Part shown: in pieces, positions 25,509 to 35,352 of the stretch
How positions within the stretch are numbered: position 1 is the stretch's first letter
Layout: every line of letters starts with the position of its first letter
Assembly: GCA_963848675.1 (NCBI GenBank)
Contig: CAWKEY010000068.1
Coordinates: forward strand, 6,730 to 70,729
Direction of reading: 5' to 3'
Length of the DNA stretch: 64,000 bases
Source of the DNA: CAWKEY01 sp963848675
GTDB lineage: Bacteria > Pseudomonadota > Gammaproteobacteria > Methylococcales > Methylomonadaceae
Translations under genes and position numbers: made by a program
The notes under the pieces: model-generated
What the model was told of the DNA's origin: nothing
The model's input: the letters and a program-made list of their open reading frames with translations, nothing else
Databases searched by the model: none

Positions 25509-26522
25509 TCAGACCAAATCAACCTTGCGCCCAAGGGCTGCGGATTCTAAAGCCGCGACTATCGTTCGGCAATTGTCTCTGGCATCATCCAACGAAAGTG
25601 CCGGCGCTTTGCCGGTCAACACACAGTCACTGAAATGTTCGATTTCGAGCCGGAAATGATTGGCTGCCGGCATCTTCTCCTCGCATTGCCGGCCGTCTTC
25701 TGTCCACCACGAAATCACCGGAATATCGCCGGGCAATTGCCACACGATATGGCATTTAACACCGCCTTGGGTGCCAATAACTTCATACTCGCAACGGCGC
25801 GCACGCTCAAAGCTAAAATCAAAATGCGCATGTTTGCCGTCGCCAAAATCCAGCACGCCACTCGTTGCAATGTCCGCACCGCTATCAGCATATTTTGCAA
25901 TCGCCATCGCCGACAAAGGCGCTTGCTCGAAAAACATCCGCAGGGAATGAATAGCATAACAGCCGATATCCCACATGGCCCCGCCGCCATGCTCAACATT
26001 TTCCTGCAGGCGGTACATACGCGCCGGCCGCATCATAAACGAATAACTGGCTCGCACCGTGCGAATGTCACCGATAAGTCCTGACCGGATAATCTCGAGC
26101 ACGCGCGCATGTTGCGGATGAAAGCGATACATAAAGCCTTCCATCACGGTCACGTTATGTCGTCGAGCAGAGGTTTCGATCGCATCGATATCCGAGACCG
26201 TGAGCGCCATCGGTTTTTCGCACAACACATGTTTGCCGTGTTCAATAGCTCGCAACGCCCATTCGGCGTGCTCCTGATTAGCCATCGGCAAATACACGGC
26301 CTGGATATCGGCGTCATTCAGCAAGGCTTCGGGATTGTCGTAAGTGCGAACGTCTTGTTGATCAGGTGCATACTTGGCCAGCGTTTCAGCCGCCGCACCC
26401 GGGCGGCGGCTGGCTATGGCGACCAGTTCGGAATTTGAGGCTTCAACGATGGCCGGTAGCAAGCGTTCATTAACACGCGCCGCACCAAGAATACCCCAGC
26501 GTAGTTTTGACGTCTCATTCAT
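25509..26522 (-). CDS. Gfo/Idh/MocA-family NAD(P)-dependent oxidoreductase
   Basis: 337 residues. The N-terminal Rossmann region reads LRWGILGAARVNERLLPA, and the family motif HVLCEKPMALTVSDIDAI contains the EKP lysine. VMEGFMYRFHPQH and GGGAMWDIGCYAIHSLR complete the catalytic set. Members oxidise or isomerise sugar-like substrates. The substrate cannot be predicted. I start at 26522, preceded by AGGATGA at suitable spacing, rather than at the upstream ATGs. Single gene. Confidence 0.88.
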   Translation of the reverse strand: MNETSKLRWGILGAARVNERLLPAIVEASNSELVAIASRRPGAAAETLAKYAPDQQDVRTYDNPEALLNDADIQAVYLPMANQEHAEWALRAIEHGKHVLCEKPMALTVSDIDAIETSARRHNVTVMEGFMYRFHPQHARVLEIIRSGLIGDIRTVRASYSFMMRPARMYRLQENVEHGGGAMWDIGCYAIHSLRMFFEQAPLSAMAIAKYADSGADIATSGVLDFGDGKHAHFDFSFERARRCEYEVIGTQGGVKCHIVWQLPGDIPVISWWTEDGRQCEEKMPAANHFRLEIEHFSDCVLTGKAPALSLDDARDNCRTIVAALESAALGRKVDLV

Positions 26523-26612
26523 AATATTCATCCTGTTCGGAAATGGGTTCATTGATTAGTAGACCTGACAGCTTACCTGTGTCATATCGCAAAGCAACAC
26601 CATACGGATAGG

Positions 26613-27950
26613 TTATCGCTTCTCAAACAAAACAATCGATTCCACATGGCCTGTTTGCGGAAACATATCCATCACGCCGGCTTTGATTAGCTTATACCCC
26701 AGTTCATTAACAAGAATGCCGGCATCGCGCGCCAGCGTGGACGGGTTACAAGACACATAAACAATCTGTTCGGGCTGCCATTTTTTAAAATGCTGCAATA
26801 CTTCAGATGCCCCGGCCCTGGAAGGGTCAAGCATAATTTTATTATATTTTCGATTCGCCCAGGGCAGATCGCTGATATCTTTACTTAAATCAGCGGTATA
26901 AAATTCCACGTTTTCGATGCCGTTGTGACGGGCATTTTCTTTGGCGTGATTCACCAGCGGCTGGTCGCCTTCGACGCCGACGACAAGGCCTGCGAATTTT
27001 GCCATCGGCAAGGTGAAATTGCCCAAGCCGCAAAATAAATCCAGCACCGTATCATTTTCATTCAAATCCAAGGTAGTTAGCACGCGAGAAATCATTTGCC
27101 GATTAATCTCATAATTCACCTGTGTGAACATGGCCGGTCTAAATTTGAATTCGATGCCCTGATCCGGCAAGGCATACGTCGGCATCACCTCCGGTTCGCC
27201 ATCCAACGGCACAATCGTGTCCGGACCTTTGGATTGCAAACACAGTGTCATATTATGCTCTTGTCCGAACGTGCGCATGCGCTCCTTATCGGCCGCACTG
27301 GCTGGCTCCAGCTCCCGAAAGGACAGCACGCATTGCTCGTCGCCGATAGCCACTTCAATTTGCGGTATTTTATCCCGAATGCTCAAGCCGCCGATCATTT
27401 CCGACAAGGCCATCAACTTTGTACCGACGATCGGATGCATGACAATACAGCTTTCAATTTCCGCCAGATACGGATGCCGCCGCTCCCTGAAACCGACCAG
27501 TACCCGATCTTTTTTGGCAACATATTTAACGCCCATGCGAGCTTTCCTACGATAGCCCCAATGCGGGCCTTCCAAAGGCTCCCACAACTTCGGAATTTCC
27601 ACTTTACCGATGCGTTTGAACTGATCAATCAGCAAATCCTGTTTAATTCTGATTTGCGCAGCCGATTCAACATGCTGAAAACTGCAACCGCCGCAGACGC
27701 CATAATGCGGACATTCGGCATCAACACGATCATCGGCGCGGCTTAATAAAGTGACCACCTTGCCTTCCGCGTAATCACGACGAATTTCGGTATAGACAAA
27801 TTCGACATCCTCACCCGGCAAGGCCTCATCGATAAACACCACTTTACCATCCACATGCGCAACCCCGCGTCCATCATGCGCCAGCGATTCTATAGTGACT
27901 TTAACCGGGGTTTCCGGCATCTGCTTTTTTCTTGATCGATGTCGTGCCAT
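26613..27950 (-). CDS. rlmD: 23S rRNA (uracil-1939-C5)-methyltransferase RlmD
   Basis: 445 residues: N-terminal TRAM domain (about 12-70), iron-sulfur cysteines C80, C86 and C89 in CPHYGVCGGC with the fourth in IESCIVMHP, SAM motif VLDLFCGLGNFTLPMA and the catalytic cysteine in YVSCNPSTLARD. The chosen start MARHRSRKK lies 4 nt after the preceding gene's stop. The longer frame reading through that gene lacks family similarity. It is the last gene of a cysM-ydbH-ydbL-rlmD unit. Confidence 0.93.
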   Translation of the reverse strand: MARHRSRKKQMPETPVKVTIESLAHDGRGVAHVDGKVVFIDEALPGEDVEFVYTEIRRDYAEGKVVTLLSRADDRVDAECPHYGVCGGCSFQHVESAAQIRIKQDLLIDQFKRIGKVEIPKLWEPLEGPHWGYRRKARMGVKYVAKKDRVLVGFRERRHPYLAEIESCIVMHPIVGTKLMALSEMIGGLSIRDKIPQIEVAIGDEQCVLSFRELEPASAADKERMRTFGQEHNMTLCLQSKGPDTIVPLDGEPEVMPTYALPDQGIEFKFRPAMFTQVNYEINRQMISRVLTTLDLNENDTVLDLFCGLGNFTLPMAKFAGLVVGVEGDQPLVNHAKENARHNGIENVEFYTADLSKDISDLPWANRKYNKIMLDPSRAGASEVLQHFKKWQPEQIVYVSCNPSTLARDAGILVNELGYKLIKAGVMDMFPQTGHVESIVLFEKR

Positions 27951-27954
27951 GCTC

Positions 27955-28539
27955 TTATTTTTTGGTCCAGCTGCCATTAGAGGATTGATACCACCAGCCC
28001 GACTGGGCATTGCTGACCCATCTTGCAGCAAAAGTGGCTTTAATTTGCGCAAACCAATCAGGATGTCCATTAGCATTGGCAATCGCCTGATAAAGCCTTT
28101 GCCGATCTGCATTTTCTGCCGCAACCAGTTTGCTGACTTTGTTTCTATCTTGCAGCGGTACGCTGCCTGCAGCTTTGACCGCTAACATGCCATCCGTCTG
28201 TATACCAATGAAACCGGCGTCATAAAACGGTTTTAATGCGGGAAAACGGCTTTCCAAAGATGCACGCACCTGCCTGATTTCGGTGCTGTCAATATTTAAA
28301 TCAGCCTCTGCCGCCTGCGCGGGTGACACTACTGCATCCAAGGCATGATCGAGCAGACGGAACGCTATCATCTGCCAATCCGGCAGGCTGGACTGAGGTT
28401 CAACTTTTTCCGGCGTCACTTTCTGAATATCTTTAATGATTTCATCCGCTGCCTTTTCTGCAGCTGCAGCCGGGAAATAAATATTGATCGTGACGCAGGC
28501 GGTCAACAATAACATGCCTATTAGGGATATTTTTTTCAT
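27955..28539 (-). CDS. ydbL: YdbL/DUF1318-family lipoprotein
   Basis: 194 residues with a lipobox (LLLTAC, Cys about 15) followed by the hallmark VTINIYFPAAAAEKAADEII. Family members accompany YdbH, an inter-membrane lipid transport protein of the AsmA-like group. The YdbH gene is immediately upstream here, with a short overlap region resolved by starting at 28539 (GGAG five nt before). It is probably an accessory of the YdbH bridge. The separate YnbE lipoprotein seen in Escherichia coli is not visible here. Confidence 0.8.
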   Translation of the reverse strand: MKKISLIGMLLLTACVTINIYFPAAAAEKAADEIIKDIQKVTPEKVEPQSSLPDWQMIAFRLLDHALDAVVSPAQAAEADLNIDSTEIRQVRASLESRFPALKPFYDAGFIGIQTDGMLAVKAAGSVPLQDRNKVSKLVAAENADRQRLYQAIANANGHPDWFAQIKATFAARWVSNAQSGWWYQSSNGSWTKK

Positions 28540-28552
28540 ACCGTTCTCCAGG

Positions 28553-30637
28553 TTATTCGATGATGACTTCATCGGAAGTCGAAATACGCTTCAGTCGTTG
28601 CATTAACACATTCCAGTCTAGGCGTGGATTATAGCCGATCACATCGATCCGCGGCAGACCACCGCCTTTAATAATGTAATAGCCCTGCTTGGCGGGCTCT
28701 ACACCCATCAACTGACAAACGCCGTTATGTAAATAGCAGCCCATGCCGATTTTGTCGTACATGAAAGTTTCAAACAGCCCCATAAAACTTCTCGACAGCA
28801 CATCCGCCGCACCGCCGCCACCGATGCTGGCAATGTTTTTGACCGCCTTCTGACTGATCCGATGACTGGAATCATCGTCGTCGGGGGTTCCTAGCCAAGC
28901 GTAAAAAGTGACGGGCTGCCAGTTTTCCAGGTACAAATCCCTGACAAATCCCGATAATTTGCCTTTAATGCCGCCAAATTCAAATTTTCGGGTTAATTGA
29001 TCCAGATCCAAATGATCAATTTCCAGCTCGGCATGCAGTTTAGGGAAATCAGTAAACAAGCCTGAGGATGCCAGGTTAGAAATTTTTACTTCGCCGTCAA
29101 ACACCTTGATCATCAACTCCCCGCCCAAACTCAAGGTCTTGTTACTGTAATTCACGCTGGGAATTTGTCCGCTGATGTTGCCTGAAAGCGGCGTCCAGTT
29201 TAAAGCCTTAGATAATTGTTCCAGCGACACATTATCAACATTGCCTGCAAAGTACACTTCAGGCTCTTCCTGTTTTTGTCTTTGCCACTTAAATGCGTGT
29301 ATGGCAATTTCGCCACCTAAAAACGGTAATTTCGTTTTATCCAGCAGCCGAATGCTCTTCACCTTAGTTAAAAATACCAAATTTGAGGGGCCAACCGGCA
29401 AGGCTCTTACTCGAAGCTCATGCCAGCCCAGTTCCGATGACTGATTAAATGCCTCGTCACTAGCCCAGTTAATCCTGCCGGCACCGCCCTTCAAACCGAA
29501 GCGCGCCGATTCGTCTTTGATATCAAGCTCGTTAAAGACCAGCTTGATATCTGTTACCGCCTGCTGCTGCACCGATATATCGGCTTTTAAATGTCCGTCC
29601 AGCGACACGCCTTCCAACGCGGTCGCTTCAAAAAAAGGCTTAAGATAAAGCGCCGACACCTCCTGCAAATTGTCACTGTTCAACGAAAGCTGCGCCTGCT
29701 CAACTTTCAATGCCTTGCCAGTTTGAATAAACGCACGGCCAATTACGGTAACCACCCGCGGATGCTGGTATTTGGCAGACCGAATTTCAACCTGTCCGTT
29801 GGCCGGGTTCCAGGCGCCTTCTGCATCCAGCACAATAGTTTGCGCGCCGGCCGACAGATACAGTGGCTCTGCATACAAGGCCCCTGCTTTAAATTCCGCA
29901 TGATTTTGCCACTGCCATGTACCTTGCTGGATGTGGGCGTCCAACTGAGTTTCCAGCAGCAAATTTTCGACGGCAAAACGTCCGTCTTCGGTTTGCCCGG
30001 ATAAATCATACAATTCGGTGGCCAGAATAAACTCTTTTACCTCATCACCACTTCCCGAAGCATTGAGCTGAAAACTGAGCTTGCCGTTTTTCAGCTCCAA
30101 CAGCTTGGGGGGTAACCACTTTTGGACTAATTTACCTTCCACCGCTTTGGCGTTGATCCGCAACGTCCATTGCAAACCTGTTTCTTCGGCATCAATATTG
30201 AAATGCGCGCCCGCCAGTTGCACTTGGTTTAAATGAAATTGACTGTGGTTTTCTTGAATATGAAAAGAGAAATTCGCGCTCGGCGACTGCCATTGTTTCG
30301 ATTGCAGCTGCGCTTTGCCCTGTTTGCATAACAATGCTTTATTTTGCCAAGTAAAAGCAGAGCAACGGATGTTGACTAGGCTCAGATCATTAAAAGGTTT
30401 CGGCAGCGTTAAGGTATTGATGGTCAAGCCCAGTTGCTGCGGGCTTTTAGCCAAATCGGTCAAGGCAATCTGAATGCCTTTTAATTGCCAGTGTTTAGCT
30501 TCCATTACCGCAATATTAAGCGATAGCCCCTCCAGAGCATTGGCGACGGGAATGATTGAAAGCACGGCAAGAATCGACAGCGATCTCACCATCACCCAGG
30601 GCAACCGGCAGATCACCCCAAACAGCCATCTCAACAT
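28553..30637 (-). CDS. ydbH: YdbH-family AsmA-like intermembrane protein
   Basis: 694 residues with one N-terminal membrane segment (about 12-35) and a long beta-rich body, typical of AsmA-like proteins that form hydrophobic grooves between the inner and outer membranes. The C-terminal segment from about 560 to the end (DLDQLTRKFEFGGIKGKLSGFVRDL... YIIKGGGLPRIDVIGYN) matches the YdbH (DctA-YdbH) domain. YdbH is redundant with TamB and YhdP for phospholipid transport in E. coli. Its ATG overlaps the cysM stop by one base (TGATG). Confidence 0.82.
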   Translation of the reverse strand: MLRWLFGVICRLPWVMVRSLSILAVLSIIPVANALEGLSLNIAVMEAKHWQLKGIQIALTDLAKSPQQLGLTINTLTLPKPFNDLSLVNIRCSAFTWQNKALLCKQGKAQLQSKQWQSPSANFSFHIQENHSQFHLNQVQLAGAHFNIDAEETGLQWTLRINAKAVEGKLVQKWLPPKLLELKNGKLSFQLNASGSGDEVKEFILATELYDLSGQTEDGRFAVENLLLETQLDAHIQQGTWQWQNHAEFKAGALYAEPLYLSAGAQTIVLDAEGAWNPANGQVEIRSAKYQHPRVVTVIGRAFIQTGKALKVEQAQLSLNSDNLQEVSALYLKPFFEATALEGVSLDGHLKADISVQQQAVTDIKLVFNELDIKDESARFGLKGGAGRINWASDEAFNQSSELGWHELRVRALPVGPSNLVFLTKVKSIRLLDKTKLPFLGGEIAIHAFKWQRQKQEEPEVYFAGNVDNVSLEQLSKALNWTPLSGNISGQIPSVNYSNKTLSLGGELMIKVFDGEVKISNLASSGLFTDFPKLHAELEIDHLDLDQLTRKFEFGGIKGKLSGFVRDLYLENWQPVTFYAWLGTPDDDDSSHRISQKAVKNIASIGGGGAADVLSRSFMGLFETFMYDKIGMGCYLHNGVCQLMGVEPAKQGYYIIKGGGLPRIDVIGYNPRLDWNVLMQRLKRISTSDEVIIE

Positions 30638-31527
30638 CAACCCGGAAAAACACCCGTCGATAAATAGCGGTCACCTCGGTCACAAACAATAACCACAATG
30701 ACCGCATTTTCCAGCTCTAGAGCTAATTTCAATGCCACGGCAACGGCACCGCCCGATGAAATGCCGGCAAAAATACCTTCTTCGGCCGCCAAAGCGCGCG
30801 TGGTTTTTTCTGCTGTGTCCTGATCGACTTCAAGAATTCTGTCAACCCGCTCCGCTTGGTAAATTTTGGGCAGATATTCTTTAGGCCAGCGACGAATGCC
30901 GGGAATTTTAGATTCGCCTTCCGGCTGGACGCCGATAATCTGAATCGTCGGATTTTTTTCTTTTAAAAATTTTGATGTGCCCATGATCGTGCCGGTCGTA
31001 CCCATGGAGCTGACAAAATGTGTGACCGCGCCACGAGTATCGCGCCAGATTTCAGGCCCCGTGCCTTCATAATGCGCGCGTGGATTGTCAGGGTTGGCAA
31101 ACTGATCCAGAACTTTGCCTTTGCCATCGGCTTCCATTGCTCTGGCTAAATCAATGGCCGCTTCCATACTGCCGGCCGCCGGGGTCAGAATGATTTCTGC
31201 GCCATAAGCTTTCATCGAGGCACGGCGTTCCTCGCTCATATTGTCGGGCATGATCAAGGTCATTTTATAGCCCTTGATAGCCGCGGCCATGGCCAGCGCG
31301 ATGCCAGTATTACCGCTGGTTGCTTCAATCAGACGGTCGCCCGGTTTGATTTCGCCGCGCTTCTCCGCATGTTGAATCATGCTCAGCGCGGGCCGGTCCT
31401 TTACAGAGCCCGCAGGGTTGTTGCCTTCCAATTTCGCCAGAATAGTATTGTTGCTTGCACCCGGCAAACGCTGAAGCCTGACCAAAGGGGTATTGCCGAC
31501 AAAGGATTCTATGGTTGGAAAGTTCAT
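30637..31527 (-). CDS. cysM: Cysteine synthase B
   Basis: 296 residues. PLP lysine K43 lies in NPAGSVKDRPALSM, and the substrate loop EATSGNTGIALAMA, the phosphate-binding GTTGTIMG and the C-terminal GISSGGAVAVAL are all present. The short length and the ERVDRILEVD region favour CysM, which can use thiosulfate as well as sulfide with O-acetylserine. I start at 31527 (MNFPTIESFVGNTPLV) instead of the GTG five codons upstream. It heads an operon with ydbH, ydbL and rlmD. Confidence 0.9.
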   Translation of the reverse strand: MNFPTIESFVGNTPLVRLQRLPGASNNTILAKLEGNNPAGSVKDRPALSMIQHAEKRGEIKPGDRLIEATSGNTGIALAMAAAIKGYKMTLIMPDNMSEERRASMKAYGAEIILTPAAGSMEAAIDLARAMEADGKGKVLDQFANPDNPRAHYEGTGPEIWRDTRGAVTHFVSSMGTTGTIMGTSKFLKEKNPTIQIIGVQPEGESKIPGIRRWPKEYLPKIYQAERVDRILEVDQDTAEKTTRALAAEEGIFAGISSGGAVAVALKLALELENAVIVVIVCDRGDRYLSTGVFPG

Positions 31528-31650
31528 GACTGACTCGCACACAAATAAAGAATGGCTCGATTATCCCATAAAATCAGCATTTCATTTGCCGGCATCTGAC
31601 AAAAACTGTTAGATTTTCCGCCTGTTTAATTAAATCCCAACAAGCCACGC

Positions 31651-32565
31651 ATGAATACTGACGATATTGCCAAAGTAAGAACCTATCTGCTCAATTTGCA
31701 AGACGCTATTTGCACCGCCTTGGAAGGCGAAGAACCTGAGGCCCGGTTTATTGAAGACAACTGGCAACGTCCCGAAGGAGGTGGCGGCAGAACACGGGTA
31801 TTAGCCGGAGGCAGCGTCATTGAACAAGGCGGCGTTAATTTTTCCCATGTCTCCGGATTTAGCCTGCCGCCTTCGGCGACGGCTAAACGACCGGAACTTG
31901 CCGACCGGCAGTTTCAGGCCATGGGCGTGTCGCTGGTGATTCATCCTGAAAATCCTTATGTGCCCACCTCTCATGCCAATGTGCGCTTTTTAATTGCGGA
32001 AAAACCCGGCGAACCTACCATCTGGTGGTTTGGTGGCGGCTTTGATTTAACGCCGTTTTATCCGTTTAAAGAAGACGTCATGCACTGGCATCAAACCGCC
32101 CGCAGCGCCTGCCAACCTTTCGGTGACGACGTTTACCCGACTTATAAAAAATGGTGCGATGAATATTTTTATCTTAAACACCGCGATGAAACACGCGGCG
32201 TCGGCGGACTGTTTTTTGATGATTTAAATGAATGGGGCTTTGAGCGCAGTTTCGCGTTTATGCAAAGCGTGGGCAATCATTACATCGGTGCCTATCTGCC
32301 CATTCTGCAAAAACGCAAAACTATGCTCTATGGCGAGCGGGAACGTAATTTCCAGCTGTACCGGCGCGGCCGCTATGTCGAATTCAATCTGGTCTACGAC
32401 CGCGGCACCCTGTTTGGCTTGCAATCCGGTGGTCGCACCGAATCCATTTTGATGTCCATGCCGCCGGTAGCGCACTGGAAATATAACTGGCAGCCTGAAC
32501 CCGGCAGTGCCGAAGCCCGTCTTTATGAAGATTATCTGCAGCCACAGGACTGGCTGGGAAATTAA
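31651..32565 (+). CDS. hemF: Oxygen-dependent coproporphyrinogen III oxidase
   Basis: 304 residues, full length. Signatures include NPYVPTSHANVRF (active-site H108), IHPENP (H98), WWFGGGFDLTPFYPFKEDVMHWH and GGLFFDDLNEWGFE. It decarboxylates two propionates of coproporphyrinogen III using O2 in haem synthesis, consistent with an aerobic, cytochrome-rich lifestyle. It is divergent from cysM with a 123-nt gap and followed by a repeat element. Confidence 0.95.
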   Translation: MNTDDIAKVRTYLLNLQDAICTALEGEEPEARFIEDNWQRPEGGGGRTRVLAGGSVIEQGGVNFSHVSGFSLPPSATAKRPELADRQFQAMGVSLVIHPENPYVPTSHANVRFLIAEKPGEPTIWWFGGGFDLTPFYPFKEDVMHWHQTARSACQPFGDDVYPTYKKWCDEYFYLKHRDETRGVGGLFFDDLNEWGFERSFAFMQSVGNHYIGAYLPILQKRKTMLYGERERNFQLYRRGRYVEFNLVYDRGTLFGLQSGGRTESILMSMPPVAHWKYNWQPEPGSAEARLYEDYLQPQDWLGN

Positions 32566-32571
32566 GACGGC

Positions 32572-32644
32572 TGTCATTCCGACCAACGGGAGGAATCTTG
32601 GGGGGCATCCGTTCAATAAGATCTCTCCTATCGTCGAGATGACA
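32572..32644. repeat. 73-bp miniature repeat with inverted ends, copy A
   Basis: Ends TGTCATTCCGA and TCGAGATGACA are 11-bp inverted termini with one mismatch. The left half (CCGACCA..GGGAG.AATCTT) matches copy B at 62506-62587. It begins 7 nt after the hemF stop. Two related copies with inverted termini and no coding capacity suggest a MITE-like or REP-like family. Confidence 0.6.
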
Positions 32645-32758
32645 AGGAAATTTGTCATGCCTGTGCTTGGCATGACAAAGCATGCTATAAGCTGAAGATT
32701 GGTGTTAGCTTTTTAAATAATTAGAAATCAGTATTTTACTGATCAGACTGTTAAGGGC

Positions 32759-34438
32759 ATGACGATGGAAACGGACCATAAAAAACGGCAGCATTATTCC
32801 GATGTGCTTGAACATCTGAAAACCTATTTTCCATCTCCCGTGTCCGATCCGATCATGGATGGTTACTTTGTTCATTCCATTTCGCGTTTTCTGGATCAGG
32901 TGGACAGCTTAAAATCCGTCAAGCCCTTGCTGGGAGCCGGCATCAAAAATAACCATTACGAAACAAGCCAACAGGCGGTATTCCCGGAAAATATCAGCTC
33001 TGTTGAGAAAATCACCGCGTTGTTGGCTGATTATTGCCAGGGCATGACCATCTGGTCTCATCCCAACGCGCAAGCGAATGTCACGCCGCTGTCCACCATC
33101 TCTAGCATCACCGCATTTATCGCGGCAGCCATGTATAACCCCAATATCGTTTCGGATGAATATGCTGCGCGTTTTACGGAAGCTGAAATCCAGTCTGTCG
33201 CCATGCTGTCCGATTTGATTGGCTATGACTCGCTACAGTCCGGCGGCTTGTTTACCTTTGGCGGTACTGGAACCCTTCTTTATGGCTGTAAATTGGGGAT
33301 TGAAAAAGTGCTGGGTGGACGTGGCATGCAGGAAGGCATTCGCGGAAACATCAAAATATTCTCCTCGGATGTGTCGCATTATTCGCATCGAACTGTTGCC
33401 GCCTGGCTGGGTTTGGGCATGAAAAACCTGATCGCTATTCCCTCCACCTCCAACAATGAAATATCCTTATCGGCGTTGGAAGATGCGCTGCGCGCCACAT
33501 TGAATCAAGGCGACAAAGTGGCTGCAATTATTGCCACACTCGGCACCACCGATGCGTTCGGCATTGATGACCTGGCGGCCATCGTGCATTTGCGCGACGA
33601 TCTGGTCAGCGAGTATGGTCTGGATTATGTGCCGCATGTGCATGCCGATGCCGTAATCGGCTGGGCCTGGGCGGTATTCCGGGATTACGATTTCGACGAC
33701 AACCCCTTGGGTTTTCATGCCCGCACCTTGCGTTCCTTAACCGATTCGCTGGAACGCATCGACAGCCTGCAAATGGCCGACAGCATCGGCATTGATTTAC
33801 ACAAGACCGGGTATGCGCCCTATATTTCCAGCGTATTCTTAATCAAAGACCGAAGCGCCCTGGCGCTGATCAGCCGCGTGCCGGAACAAATGCCCTATCT
33901 GTATCAGGTCGGCCATTATCACCCCGGCATCTACACACTCGAATGTTCTCGCCCCGGTACCGGCGCGTTGGCGGGCCTAGCCAGCATGTGTCTATTGGGC
34001 AAGCAAGGCTACCGCGTGCTGATCGGCCATACCGTCGAGATGGCGGAAATGCTACGCGAACGCCTGGAGCGTCACGACTGCATTCAAGTGCTCAACGACT
34101 ACAACTACGGCCCGGTCACCCTGTTTCGGGTTTACCCGTCCGGCGTCGATGCCGAACAAGCCCTGCACCGCGAACTGAACGATCCCGGTTACCATAGCCA
34201 GTTAATGATGCATAACGACTATAACCGGCAGCTATTTGATTTGATTTACCAACGCGTCATGCAAGGCGAAGGCGTATTGCTATCCTGGACAACCGCCTAC
34301 CGGCACACCAACTACCCGGACGCCCCCTCGGTTGCCGCAATGAAATCGTTCATCATGAGTCCGTGGACCGACCTGAAAGCGATTGATTCGGTGGTGAATC
34401 AGGTGATGGAAGTGCGCGAGGAATTCACCAGTTCTTGA
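32759..34438 (+). CDS. Group II pyridoxal-dependent decarboxylase
   Basis: 559 residues. The PLP lysine is K349 in SIGIDLHKTGYAPY, and the HADAVIGWAW segment carries the conserved aspartate pairing with the PLP nitrogen. QSGGLFTFGGTGTLLYG is the cofactor phosphate region. Family members decarboxylate glutamate, aspartate, tyrosine or other amino acids. At about 560 residues with an extra N-terminal segment it is longer than PanD-like or GadB types. Substrate unassigned. No transporter or partner gene is adjacent. Confidence 0.83.
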   Translation: MTMETDHKKRQHYSDVLEHLKTYFPSPVSDPIMDGYFVHSISRFLDQVDSLKSVKPLLGAGIKNNHYETSQQAVFPENISSVEKITALLADYCQGMTIWSHPNAQANVTPLSTISSITAFIAAAMYNPNIVSDEYAARFTEAEIQSVAMLSDLIGYDSLQSGGLFTFGGTGTLLYGCKLGIEKVLGGRGMQEGIRGNIKIFSSDVSHYSHRTVAAWLGLGMKNLIAIPSTSNNEISLSALEDALRATLNQGDKVAAIIATLGTTDAFGIDDLAAIVHLRDDLVSEYGLDYVPHVHADAVIGWAWAVFRDYDFDDNPLGFHARTLRSLTDSLERIDSLQMADSIGIDLHKTGYAPYISSVFLIKDRSALALISRVPEQMPYLYQVGHYHPGIYTLECSRPGTGALAGLASMCLLGKQGYRVLIGHTVEMAEMLRERLERHDCIQVLNDYNYGPVTLFRVYPSGVDAEQALHRELNDPGYHSQLMMHNDYNRQLFDLIYQRVMQGEGVLLSWTTAYRHTNYPDAPSVAAMKSFIMSPWTDLKAIDSVVNQVMEVREEFTSS

Positions 34439-34806
34439 GCTGGGAAGAAATGATGGCGCATAGACTGGGTTGATGACTGAGCCTCAAATAATCGGCTCAA
34501 ATCGGGTGGAAAAAACAACATGCCATTATCTCCGGACCATATTACAGTTAGAAAACGTTATTTAGATGACAGATTTGTTGTCGTGAGGGCTAAGATAATG
34601 ATAGATAGTGCCTGACCGATAAGTAAAATAGCTATTATATAACAACAGCTTGCAGTATAATATCAATAATGAAGATGATGACCGCACCCAACCAGCGGCG
34701 CCGGGCCAAAACCTTCAAGCCATTGAAAAACAATAACAATAGAAAACGTCCCGTCAACACCAACAGGGCGGGCCCTGCCAAACCACCCAAAACTCAGGGA
34801 AAACTC
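34439..34806. other. Gene-free gap before the transposase fragment
   Basis: Apart from an in-frame basic extension of the transposase fragment there is no recognisable gene. The DNA from about 34540 to 34670 is notably AT-rich (e.g. ATAGCTATTATATAACAAC) compared with neighbours. Confidence 0.35.
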
Positions 34807-35220
34807 ATGAGAGACACCTTCCCAAGCCAACAGACCATCGGCCAAGTCGACATCGCCGACATCCAGATCGACGTGCGCTCGCGGGACGACATCCCCCTGA
34901 TCCTGCTCGGCCTCCAGCACATCTATTGCAGCGATGGCTTGCGGGACAAGGTCTTCGAGATCATCAAGGACATCCTGCCGACGCAAGTCGTCGACGGCCA
35001 GGCCAAAGTGGTCTCCGCCGAGTTGGGCTGCCCTGGCATGAACCAATGGACCATCCTGGTGCTGGGTTGCTTGCGCCTGTGCCTGAACGCCGACTTTGAC
35101 CGCATCCACGAGTTGGCCAACCAGCACCGCACCCTGCGGCTCATCCTTGGCATTGCCGAATGGGACGAAAAGATATTCTCCCTACAGATAGATATACAAA
35201 AATTTATAATTATTCGTTAG
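34807..35220 (+). pseudogene. Truncated ISNCY-type transposase
   Basis: From the ATG at 34807 the frame encodes MRDTFPSQQTIGQVDIADI, IDVRSRDDIPLILLGLQHIY and the block MNQWTILVLGCLRLCLNADF, DRIHELANQHRTLRLILGI. All are typical of the N-terminal third of ISNCY-family transposases (about 450 residues). Similarity ends near 35195 and the frame closes at 35220 with unrelated residues, so the catalytic part is lost. An open stretch upstream (34669-34806) is basic and low-complexity and probably not translated. Confidence 0.72.
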
Positions 35221-35352
35221 CCTTATCAAACTTACGTCTAGAACAGTTCTCTATCAAATACTTTCATTGTTTCTAATGAACAATGATATTATGCCTATGG
35301 CTTTCGGTGCTTTTCATATTACCCTCGCTTCATGGAATTGGAGGTTTTTACT

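Noticed and set aside
26613..28124. Longer RlmD start at 28124
   Set aside because: The extension overlaps the YdbL lipoprotein gene; 27950 gives the correct TRAM-domain start.
34669..34806. N-terminal extension of the ISNCY transposase fragment
   Set aside because: Low-complexity basic sequence without similarity; the family pattern starts at 34807.
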